From Symbiodinium natans (lineage: Eukaryota > Sar > Dinophyceae > Suessiales > Symbiodiniaceae): 64,000 nt of DNA. Below, piece by piece: positions 40,436 through 50,438 of the stretch. The position numbers and the translations under genes are program-made. Numbering within the stretch: position 1 is the stretch's first letter; every line of letters starts with the position of its first letter. The stretch is taken from NCBI GenBank assembly GCA_905221605.1, contig CAJNDS010002151.1:477501-541500 (forward strand), read 5' to 3'. The notes beneath the pieces were generated by a model. The model did no database searches and was not told the DNA's origin. It saw only the letters and a list, made by a program, of their open reading frames with translations.

Positions 40436-40792
40436 ATGAGGATCTTTGCATGAGCTCAACAAAGACCTTCCCATGATGGCAGCGCGTGGGAATGCAAGAA
40501 AAAGTTGACACCCCCAAACCCCAAACCCTAAACCCTAAACCCCAATTGCTGCAGGATGCATGGTTTTGCTAGCCCAGAGGTTTCAAGTGCCTTCAGCCAG
40601 CCTTCACGGGAAGCTCATAGAACCCACAACCGATTCACGCAACATTGGCCTGAAACTTCGTTTTCTGAGATCCTACACCCTCAAAGCTCCTCCAACCCTA
40701 ACCCTCAACCTTCAACCCTACCACATAAAACCAAAACCCCTAAAGCCTTGAACCCTAAACCCCTTAACACCGAACCCCTAAACCCCAATCCC

Positions 40793-40939
40793 TAAACCCT
40801 AATCCCTAATCCCTAAACCCTAAACCCTAAACCCTAAACCCTAAACCCTAAACCCTAAACCCTAAACCCTAAACCCTAAACCCTAAACCCTAAACCATAA
40901 ACCCTAAACCCTAAACCCTAAACCCTAAACCCTAAACCG
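40793..40939 (-). repeat. CCCTAAA array
   Basis: About 20 units with few changes. It ends at the acceptor-like TTCAG before the island at 40950; an oppositely oriented array begins right after that island (41030-41113). Confidence 0.9.
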
Positions 40940-41442
40940 AACCCTTCAGGGCTGCGGACCGCGGGGCTTCGAGCTGCTCCGCGCCATTCCTGCGGAGGTG
41001 GCACTGCCCCCGAAGCTGCCCTTTGCGTAGGGTTTAGGGTTTAGGGTTTAGGGTTTAGGGTTTAGGGTTTAGGGTTTAGGGTTTAGGGTTTAGGGTTTAG
41101 GGTTTAGGGTTTCGGGGTTCGGGGTTCGGGGTTTGGGGTTTGGCGTTTGGGGTTTGGGGTTTGCGTGTATACTGTAAGCCTGCAACTCTTGGGGGAAACC
41201 CCTAAGAGTTCTTAATTTCACCCGGTCGACACCACACTGAACCAGGTACTCCTCAGACAAAGAAGCAAGGTTTTTGCTCACCCCAATTCCTGAACCCCAA
41301 CCCTATCATAAACCCTCCTTTGTGGTACTTTACTGTAACTTTATTAAGGCAGCTTAACAGTTCAATTTATAGCTACCCTCCTGAGCGCAGCCAAGCCTCA
41401 ACCCATAATTTTGAGCGCGATGGCCTGAGACCTCGGTCAGAA

Positions 41443-41535
41443 CCCTAAGGGTCCATGTACCTACATAGTATATACTTGGGCCCTAAAGCTACTATATAGG
41501 AACCCCTTTAAGTATAGGTACATGGACCCTTGGGG
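41443..41535. mobile_element. TIR element (CCATGTACCTA family), copy 2
   Basis: CCTAAGGGTCCATGTACCTA at the left pairs with TAGGTACATGGACCCTTGG at the right. The core CTTGGGCCCTAAAGCTACTA is the same as in the copy at 59404. Confidence 0.75.
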
Positions 41536-42310
41536 GAATAGAGTCAGTGTTCAGGGTTCAGGGCTTAGGGCAAAAGAGCCCTCTCACCCGATCAGCGCAC
41601 AGTTGTCTATTCCCGCGAAGCGTTCACGCCTACCCTCAATGCCCTAAACCCTAAACCGTAAATACCCTAAACCTGCAAGGGACTCTAGGGGTTATTCGTT
41701 TTTTTTTTTTCGGGGGCACTTGGGTATATCAGGACTATATGAGGCATACCCTAAACCCTAAACCCTAAACCCTAAACCATACAAGGCATAGGGGTTATTT
41801 CGTGGAATAAGATGAAGCGTCCCCTAAAAACCCTTGAGTTTGAGTTTTTTGAGCAGGGCTTGCACACCCTGCTGGTCGCAGCCATACGGCGGAACGAGGA
41901 TGCAGCAGGGGGGAGGGGTTGGGGGATGGGGTTTGGGGTTTGGGGTTTGGGGTTTAGGGTTTAGGGTTTAGGGTTTAGGCTTAGGGTTGGACAGGATTCA
42001 GGTGAGGGTTGTTTCGGGTTCGGGGTCAGGGCCGTTGGAGGAGCAGTGCGTTTTCAGCGTTTGAGTTTTTGTTGGGCTTACACCCTTGTCGCAGGCCACT
42101 CTAAACCTCAAGCCCAAGCCCCCAAACCCTCCTTGGCTTAATCGTAAGCATGAATTCCGAACCCTACGGCAAACAGTCCCTAGAAGTCCTTAATGATTCT
42201 AGACCCCCCTGATTTGGGTTCATAAGGTCCACACCCATACTGAGCATATCCATCAGCAGTTGATGAAGAAGTGAAGCATCTCTCTTGGAAGCAAGATTCG
42301 AGTAACAGTA

Positions 42311-42757
42311 CAGAACGTACACATACCAAAATCCCTAAACCTTACAAACCCGAAGCCCCAAACTGCACTCCAAACCCTAAACCCGAAAACCTTACAACCC
42401 CTGAGCCCCAAACCCTAAACCCTAAACCTTTCAAACCCTGAACCCTAAACCCCAAACGCTAAACCCTCAACCCTCAACCCCAAACCCTGAACCCTAGACC
42501 CCAAACCCTGAACCCCAGACCCTAAATCCTCAACCCTAAACCCCCAACCCCAAACCTTGAACCCCAAACCCTAAACCCCAAACCCTAAACCCTCAACCCC
42601 AAACCCTCAAACCCCAAACCCCAAACCCTAAACCCCAAACCCTAAACCCCAAACCCTCAACCCTAAACCCCCAAACCCTCAACCCTAAACCCTAAACCCT
42701 AAACCCCAAACCCTAAACCCCAAACCCTAAACCCTAAACCCTAAACCCTAAACCCTA
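42311..42757 (-). repeat. decayed CCCTAAA/CCCCAAA block
   Basis: About 450 bp of telomere-like units, many changed to CCCCAAA or CCCTCAA, ending in near-perfect CCCTAAA units and then a long C run (42763-42783). The purest units lie at one end, as if the array grew or was corrected from that side. Confidence 0.8.
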
Positions 42758-44201
42758 CTTCTGACCCCCCCCCCCCCCCCCCCTGCACCTTCCTGAGAGT
42801 GCCAGGGCTCCGGGCCACTTCTCCAGCGCATCCTGCGGGCCTGGGTGCGCCAACGCGTACTTGGGGTTTAGGGTTTAGGGTTTAGGGTTTAGGGTTTAGG
42901 GTTTAGGGTTTAGGGCTGAGGGTTTCGGGTTTAGGGTTTGGGGCTTAGGGGTTAGCGGTTGATTTTGGTTTATAGGGCTTCGGGGTTTAGGGTATAGGGT
43001 TTAGGGTTTGGGGTTTCCTGTTTGGAGTTTGGGGTTTAGGGCATATAGGCTTTAGGGTTGAGGGTTGCTAGGGTTTGCAGGGTTTGTCGGGTTTACAGGC
43101 TTTGTCGGGTGTATGGGAGGTTTATAGGGTTTAGGATTTCGAGCAGATAAGGGTAGTTAAGGGTTTTTGTGCTGGGGGTAAATTTGGGGTTTTTGGCTTA
43201 GTTAGGCTTTGGCGGTCAAGGATGAAGGTAGGTAACCTTTTCATCTTAGTTCCCCCAGAATACTGAGCAACTAGATGGAGCAAGTGGGGCCCTTAAGGGG
43301 CTACATGAAGTAATTCGGGTATATACTGCTGTCAGGGTTTAGGGTTTAGGGTTATTTAGGGTTTAGGGTTTAGGGTTTAGGGTTTATATAGGGTTTAGGG
43401 TTTAGGGTTTAGGGTGTAGGGCTCTTGGCGAGCGCCCGCCTCGTTCCTTCGATGGTTTCTTCGCGCGCACTTCTTCCCTACCTTAACCCAGATCTTCCAA
43501 AACCCCTTCAATAAGGGTTTTAGTCGGATTATACCCTAATTTATCCTGAGGAGCCTTATTCTGAATTAGGGTCTATTCCATATTTCAGGCCCTCAAAAAG
43601 CATTGTACCCTAATTTATACTGAGCAAGCTCAACAAAGCCCAAAAACCTTACGTAACAAGGCCTTTGGGCCTTAAACAAGAGCCCTTCAGGCCTTAGGGT
43701 AAGGGTATCGAAGACCGTTCTGTACTAAACAGCTTCGAATCAAGCATTGAACCTCGCAGATAGACCGTAAACCCTCACCCTAAACCCAAAAGTTTCAGGT
43801 CTGCCGCCTGGTGAACCAGCAAGACAGCCTGGCTCTGCGCACTGCCATAGAGCAGCGGAACATGGAGGCATCGAGTGCCGGGTTTAGGGTTTAGGGTTTA
43901 GAGCTTACGATTTAGGGTTTAGGGTTGGAGGGCGGCTCTGGTGGGATCAGTTCACTTAGCGGCAGGGTAGGTAGCGTTTTCACCTTGTTAAACCCTAAAC
44001 CCACACTAAACCCTAAGCCCTCTGTGTAGAATCCTACTAAATGGAAGGTTAATTCACTTAGAGACTGGGTAGGTCGCCTTTAACCTTTTTGTATACATAG
44101 AATCCTGCTTGGGATGTTCCCCTAACAGTCCTTGAGAATGAAATGTTAACCCCTAAGTTCAATTTTTAGACTGAATATTCCCCAACCCCAAGCCCCCTGA
44201 G

Positions 44202-44290
44202 TCCCGTACCCGAAAATAAGTCTGTAGACCCCCAAATAGGAGGATTCCTGTATAACAAGGACCCCCAGATAATAAGGTACCCTTCATTCC
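44202..44290. mobile_element. TIR element (TTTCGTAAACC family), inverted orientation
   Basis: Reads from ACCCGAAAATAAG to TTCATTCCGGAAACCCC, with internal GTAGACCCCCAAATAGGAGG. It is the reverse-orientation relative of 35372-35452. Confidence 0.55.
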
Positions 44291-45396
44291 GGAAACCCCC
44301 AAGAAGCCCCAAATCCTGTTTAGGGTGCATTTGGTGGTTTCGGGTTTAGGGTGCGTTTTGGGGGTTTAGGGTTTAGGGTGCTGTTGGGAGTTTCGGGTTT
44401 CAGGGTGCGTTCTGGGGGATTTAGGGTTTTTCCCTATCACCCCCTCTATCCCCCATAATTAAGGCTACTTAGGGAGAATTAAGCCTAATTAAGGCTACTA
44501 CAGGGGGGAACCTAGGGGGGGTAGTATAGAGGGGGGGTATAGGGTTTAGGGTTTAGGGTTTAGGGTTTAGGGTTTAGGGTTTAGGGTTTAGGGGAACCCA
44601 TGATTGTCTCGCAAAATCCTGAGTGCGCACCAGCCAAGCTCTCGCAGGCGCTGCAGACACTGGTGTCCCTAGGCCTGGTCCTTCAGAGACGGAACCCTAA
44701 ACCCTAAACCCTAAACCCTAAACCCTAAACCCTATCTCAAGTTTAGGGCTTTGAAGTTTCCGAGTCTTTCGGCACTTGGGGAAGCTTTCAAGCCTTGCAG
44801 CTTGCATCACTTTGATTGGGGTTTGGGGTTTAGGGTGTAGCGTTTAGGGTCTAGGATTTAGGGTTTAGGGCTTAGGGTAGTTCACATTGTGGTTTGAGGG
44901 GTTGCCATGGTACATGCACATGTCACATTCCGAGCTCGGGGGGCACCATGTGGGCGCCTGGGGCCATAGAACTTAGGCCATGAAACTCCCAAATTTCTGA
45001 CTGGGTTTAGGGTTTAGGGTTCAGGGAGCCTCGACATTCCGCAGGGCCGAAGTACTCCTCGCAAATCAAGCCGCCCTGACCTATACCCCTTTTCATCCAG
45101 GCTCGAAAAACTTCAACCCCCAACCTTGGACTTCTGGGTCATAGGCGGGGGGGGGGGGGGGAGGGGGGCCGGGGGTTAGTTAGGGTTTAGGGTGTAAGGG
45201 GACCATCTTCCCAAAATTGCGCTTGTGACAAGCCCCTAAACCCTAAATCCTAAACCCTAAACCCTAAGCCCTAAACCCTAAACCCTAAACCCTCCCTGAC
45301 ATTCGGTGGCTCCTTAAGACTCTGGAGAGGAGGCACATCCGCGATCGTGGCTGCCACGGCGGACGAGGTCGGAGGGTCGGCTGAGTGAGCGGTAAT

Positions 45397-45495
45397 GTAG
45401 GGTTTAGGGTTTAGGGTTTAGGGTTTAGGGTTTAGGGTTTAGGGTTTAGGGTTTAGGGTTTAGGGTTTAGGGTTTAGGGTTTAGGGTTTAGGATT
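45397..45495 (+). repeat. TTTAGGG array
   Basis: About 14 perfect units following a GC-rich island (45300-45395) that stays open (TSAIVAATADEVGGSAE) but is not assigned to a gene. Confidence 0.9.
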
Positions 45496-45859
45496 AGAAT
45501 GGGGTTTGGGGGGGTTATGATAGTATAAATATAAAGGAACCATAAGGGAATACTCAGTAAATTTTCCGACCCCTGTATTCGGAGGTTTCAGGTGCGTACT
45601 TCATATTGCAAAACTTACACCTTCGAATCAGCCTTGCGCACGGTACTCCTCGAGACCAAAATTTGCGGCGAACCTTAAACCCTACAACTATTCATTGACA
45701 TAAAACCCAAGGGAAAATCAACAATATTGTCTTATTAAGGTCCTAAGGGGGAGTGTAGAACCCAGATCCGCAATCTTCTGAAGCGCGAGCACGCTGGGAA
45801 CCCTGCCACCAGAAACTCCAGGGAGGCCTTCGGCCATTCGGCCCTAAACACTCAACCCT

Positions 45860-45945
45860 AAATCCTAACCCCTAAACCCCTAAACCCCTAAACCCCTAAA
45901 CCCCTAAACCCCTAAACCCCTAAACCCCTAAACCCCTAAACCCTA
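45860..45945 (-). repeat. octamer array CCCCTAAA
   Basis: Nine or so CCCCTAAA units (one extra C per unit) run directly into standard CCCTAAA units. This is a clear switch of unit length within one array. Confidence 0.85.
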
Positions 45946-46356
45946 AACCCTAAACCCTAAACCCTAAACCCTAAACCCTAAACCCTAGCCCTAAACCCTA
46001 AAGCCTAAACCAAGTAGGCTTCACGGGTTTCAACGGTTTTGGGTTGGAGCCTCACAGTCCAGCGAGGACAGCGCTGGGAGCAGGCCTCGGCCCTTGCGGC
46101 TTTAGGGTTTTTGGGTTTTAGGGTTTTAGGGTTTATAGGGTTTAGGGTTTGAGGGCTCTAGGGTTTTAGGGTTTGGGGTTTAGGGTTCAGGGTTTAGGGT
46201 TTCAGGGGGTTTTGCGGGTTTTGCGGGTTTAAGGGGTTTAGGATCTGATGTTGCTCAGAATGGTGTTGAGGAGTTTAGGGTTGAGAGTAGCTCGGACTGT
46301 TCATACTTCATTCCTGTAGGGACGAGAAGTTGATTGTTTTAGTTATTACGCAGGCT

Positions 46357-46490
46357 CCTACAAGGAGGCCCCCCCCCCCTAGTTACAAGTAGAGTTATAA
46401 ATGCCCTAAATGGGTTATAAGGATCCTAACTTAGGTTAGAAGTCCCTTAACTATAGTTAGTATAGTATGGGGGGGGCCCCTCCTTGTAAA
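46357..46490. mobile_element. TIR element with CTACAAGGAGGCCCCC ends
   Basis: CCTACAAGGAGGCCCCCC at the left pairs with GGGGGGCCCCTCCTTGTAAA at the right. An internal CTAGTTACAAG/CTATAGTTAG pair is present. Confidence 0.65.
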
Positions 46491-46591
46491 GTATACTTTT
46501 CCAGCCGGCTACAGAACTATGGGGCAAGTTTTGGTCAGCATAAGCCCTAACCGTCGTGGGCTGCGGCGGGTCCGAACATGCTTCCGACGAT

Positions 46592-46698
46592 ACCAAAGAG
46601 CCCAATACCCCTTAATTAATATTGCTCAATTTATCTAGGGATCCTTGATATGATTTAAGGAATATTCCTTAATTGAGGTATATTGGGCTCTTTGGGTA
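46592..46698. mobile_element. TIR element (CCAAAGAGCCCAATACC family)
   Basis: TACCAAAGAGCCCAATACCC pairs with GGTATATTGGGCTCTTTGGGTA. The core GATATGATTTAAGGAATATT is shared with 6853-7034 and 47233-47351. This copy lacks a telomere-like array. Confidence 0.8.
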
Positions 46699-47232
46699 TG
46701 CAAAACAACATACCAAGAGCGGCTTGAATTGACTGACTTTTGAAAAGGGGCAAGAACAATCCCTTTTGAAAAGGGGCAAGAACAATCCCCATGACCTTGT
46801 TTTGCTCAGTGACTCTGTGTAAGTAGGGGGAGCTTCAAGAACTGCAGACCTTGAGAAAACCCTGAACAATGAAACTTAAACCCTGCATGATTTCACACTC
46901 TCCAATGCTGCGTGGCATGTGGGACGCATGAGGGTAGGCTTCTCATCAACGGGGGCAACCCTAAAGCATAGAATCTCGAATGCTCGAAATCCTAAACTGG
47001 GGGTTTCCCCACGTACTGGTACGTCCTCCTGGGGGAAGCACCCACATGCTGTGAATCCTGAACACCTGCAAAGCCCCCCCCCCCCCCCACAAAGCCCTAC
47101 GCAATCCCAAAGGCCCGGACGAAAGCAAGGGCAATCCTTAAACAGCCTTGAAGGCCAAAAACCCAGAACCCTAAAGCTCTAAACCCTAAACCCTAAACCC
47201 GATAAACCCGCAAGCGAACCCTGGAGCTTCTT

Positions 47233-47351
47233 CAGAGAGGCCCAATACTCCTTAATTATGAGGAAGATGCCTTAAATTATAAGGGGATCCTTAGGATCCT
47301 GTATATGATTTACGGAATATTCCTTAATTAACGGGTAGTGGGCTCTGTGGG
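47233..47351. mobile_element. TIR element (CCAAAGAGCCCAATACC family), diverged copy
   Basis: Ends AGAGAGGCCCAATACTCC and GGTAGTGGGCTCTGTGGG, core TATATGATTTACGGAATATT. It lies about 540 bp from its closest relative at 46592. Confidence 0.7.
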
Positions 47352-48663
47352 TCCTCTAGCGCGCACGGGCCCCAGGGGCAATGAGTGCATCCTCTGCGCC
47401 TGCGCCGCGGCGGGCGACGTGGAGACCCTGCCGGCAGCTCAATGAGACCCGAGGTTCATGGGTGTTTAGGGTTTAGAGTTTAGGGTTCAGGGTTTAGGGT
47501 TTAGGCAAAAGGGTTTAAGGGTACTTATAACCCCGATTCTGAGTCTACTCATGGCCTACTTAGAGGACTTGCGGGGCCTCTAAGTACAGTGATACTTGGG
47601 GTTTTCACTACCCTGAACAGGGGCTGGGGCGAGAGGGGTGGGGGGGGGGGGGTGGGGTGCAAGTATCAGTAGCAATCTGCACTAAGTTTTTCGTATCAAT
47701 ATTCGTATTCTTATTCCATAGTATTTTGTAGTGATATTATCTTGAGAGGGGCTGTCTTGGGCTTTTCGGCTTTTCCGAGTATGTTGATGCAATTCAGTAT
47801 AGGGCTGGTGGCCCGTCGTGCCAGATGTGGAGGGGCATGAGGTTGGCATAAATACCAGATGGATCCAGTTATGTGAACGTTCAGATTGATCCCCTAAACC
47901 AACCTTACCCTTTTCAGGCGCCTGCTTGAATGCTTATAGTGCCCTCGACATTCCTGGGAATCTAAGGCAAGTTGCGTGGTCCGTAAGGGCCAATATTCCT
48001 GGACCATGCAGCTATCCTAAGAGCTAGCCTTACCCTCTTGCTTTGAAGGCACCTCATCTTGGATCACCTTCGCAGTGGCGGAAGGACCGCTCTCTTGGCA
48101 TCAAATAGTGTTGAAGGGCGTTTTGGGTGTGGAGCCTGTCAACAGTCGAAAGCTGGGTAGACGATGTTGCAAGAGGCCTTCTCCAGCTTCCTCACGTCGA
48201 GTTGTTGTTTATGTTTTTTGTCTCATACTTGTCGATACACCAGCAGCACCCCTCTTTCCCCCCCCCACTCCCCGAAAACAAGCGAAGCCCCGGACCTTGT
48301 AAAGCCGTGGAAGTGGGAATCAAGCTAAACCCCCAAACCCTAAAACGAGAGGGTTTAGGTCGGTGTCCAAAGTCTGAGTTGCATCACATTCTCCCAACCA
48401 CCCTCAAGGTAGTTAGGGCCGGGTCGGGCATCTGTGCGTGCGCCCCCTGCAAGCTGTCCCAAATGCGTGGCAGAAGAAGCAAACCGTTGTAGACCCTGAA
48501 CCCTGAATCCTAAACCCTAAGCCCTCCTCGGAACCCTAAAAACATAAACAGGCTTGCAACACGAAGCCGTGACCTGGACAGTTTTCAGTTTTTTTCTTAA
48601 TGCCAGGTTTAGGGTTTAGGGTTTAGGGCTTAGGGCTTAGGGCTTAGGGTTTAGGGTGCTTAT

Positions 48664-48931
48664 AATGTTGCACCTGCTTGTGCCTTCCCCCCCCCCCCCC
48701 CCCAAAGAAAACAAACAGTCGAAGCTATGTTGTCCCTGTTCACACGGTCCCGGGGGGTGATATGACTTTAATGGGGCGGAGTTTAAAAGGGGGCAGCGGT
48801 GGATTTTCTTACGACTCTCGGTCGTTTTGACTTAATTCAGGATCCCACCGCACACCCCGAAACAGTCAGGGTGTCCTGAATAGCGCAGCCAAAATGACTT
48901 AAAAGAGGCGGCCCCCCACTAAAGCAATAAA
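48664..48931. mobile_element. about 270-bp repeated element, relative of 51431-51730
   Basis: Shares with 51431-51730 a long C run, AACAGTCGA, GTCCCTGTT, AACAGTCAGGGTGTCCTGAA and GGCCCCCACTAAA in the same order. Ends are less well preserved. No ORF. Confidence 0.75.
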
Positions 48932-49069
48932 CCCTAAACCCTAAGCCCTAAACCTTGAACCCTAAACATTTCGCTGTTCAGCGTGCAAAGTTTGGGATTT
49001 GGCTCTGCTGACAGGACCATCGAGGCCATGAAGAAGGCGGGCTGTCGCGCGTGCGTTCGGAGACGGCCT

Positions 49070-49166
49070 TAGGGTTTAGGGTTTAGGGTTTAGGGTTTAG
49101 GGTTTAGGGTTTAGGGTTTAGGGTTTAGGGTTTAGGGTTTAGGGTTTAGGGTTTAGGGTTTAGGGG
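49070..49166 (+). repeat. TTTAGGG array
   Basis: About 14 perfect units lying between the exon-like island 49017-49068 and the TIR element 49192-49348. Confidence 0.9.
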
Positions 49167-49191
49167 ACGCGGTGAGGCATGAAGTCCCAGG

Positions 49192-49348
49192 CTTGGTAGC
49201 CCAGCGATACCCTTTCCCTTTTTTCTTTGGGTTCAAGGTTCCCTTATATAGGGTTTAGGGTTTAGGGTTTAGGGTTCAGGATGGGCTTAAGAGGACCATA
49301 ACCCCAACACCTTTACCCTTATTGTAATATGGTGACTGGGCTACCAAG
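49192..49348. mobile_element. TIR element (CTTGGTAGCCCAG family) with CAGG duplication
   Basis: Begins CTTGGTAGCCCAGCGATACC and ends ATGGTGACTGGGCTACCAAG, bounded by CAGG at 49188-49191 and 49349-49352. The 4-bp duplication agrees with the copy at 37841-38078. It contains four TTTAGGG units. Its ends would supply an AG acceptor as in that copy. Confidence 0.8.
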
Positions 49349-49922
49349 CAGGATAGCTTCGTTTGGCAGATTTTTTGCGTTGTCCCCATTCTTTGTGTGT
49401 AGGTCCGATGGAGGCATGTACCGAGACTGTCGATGTAGAGAGCGGCGAGGAACGTTTTCCCCAGTATGTGCCCTGCAGTGTGTCCGAGCGGTCAGCGAGG
49501 CAGGTGGCCCAAAAAAAACACCCTAACGCTAAACCCTAAACCCCACACCCTGCACCTTAAACCCTAAACCCTGAACCCTGAACCCTAAACCCTAAACCTC
49601 GCCCCCACCCTCCCCCCTCCCCTCCATGCTTCGAGCAAGGCGCGGGCGCTTGCGGCGCAGTTCGGCTTGGAGCCCGGTGCTCCTTACATTTAGTAATTTA
49701 GTATCTGATTATAAGGTTTTTGTGAGTGTTCTACATGTAGCAAAGGTATACAGCTATAAGGTTGTCAGATTATGAAGGTTATAGATTGATGATTTTGACT
49801 ATGAGGTGTTACATGCGGTACTGGGGTCAATTTGTTGTATGTGTGTGCTTGTTGTTGAGTGGTTCATTAGGGATTCGGGTCGAGGGTTGCAGGGCTGAGG
49901 GGGCTCAGGTTTGACGGCAACA

Positions 49923-50023
49923 CCCTAAGGATCGCCGTACCTTTGTATATACGTGGGCCTTAAAGGGATTCCCGTACAGTAGCTTTAGGGCCGAAGTTTT
50001 CTAGGTACATGGATCCTTAGGGA
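49923..50023. mobile_element. TIR element (CCATGTACCTA family), copy 3
   Basis: CCCTAAGGATCGCCGTACC pairs with GGTACATGGATCCTTAGGG, with the diverged core GTGGGCCTTAAAGGGATTCC. Confidence 0.65.
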
Positions 50024-50438
50024 CAGTAGGACGTGGGTCTTTGGCGCGTGTTTATGCGACTTGGTTGTGTGAGGTTTGATAGGTTTCAAGAATTGGGTGC
50101 AGGTTTTCTTCCAAGGGCCTGCTTACAATGTGTACATAAAGGCACATAGTATTGACCTCCCCATGGATTGACTCAACCCCTTGTAAAGTTTAAAGTTTTG
50201 GCTGGAGTGGCAAGCCAACGCTACCTCCCCGACACAAAACTTAAGCGGCTTGTAATGAAATTACCCTAAACTACCTTAATCTACAGAAGCCACATGCCCC
50301 TTGGACCTTACTTGTGGAATATACACCTTAGACTTTTCGGGACCCTTATTACAAGTACGAACTAAGCCTTATGTTCCTTAGAGGTATACAGCATACCCCT
50401 CATACGACGAAGCGAGTAGTCCTAAACCCAGCCGTGCA

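Larger units (their letters stand above)
40020..50438. other. repeat-rich region with a few exon-like segments
   Basis: AG-bounded open islands occur at 40950-41030 (FELLRAIPAEVALPPKLPFA, ending in a stop made by the adjoining array), 42806-42865 (LLQRILRAWVRQRVL), 43799-43880 (VNQQDSLALRTAIEQRNMEA), 44648-44693 (ALQTLVSLGLVLQR), about 47369-47440 (NECILCACAAAGDVETL), 49017-49068 (TIEAMKKAGCRACVRR) and 49637-49680 (ARALAAQFGLEPGAP). Some have the feel of ankyrin-type helices (ACAAAGDVETL), which is only a hint. The rest is telomere-like repeats, C/G runs and TIR elements. One gene or two may be here; I cannot join the pieces. Confidence 0.35.
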
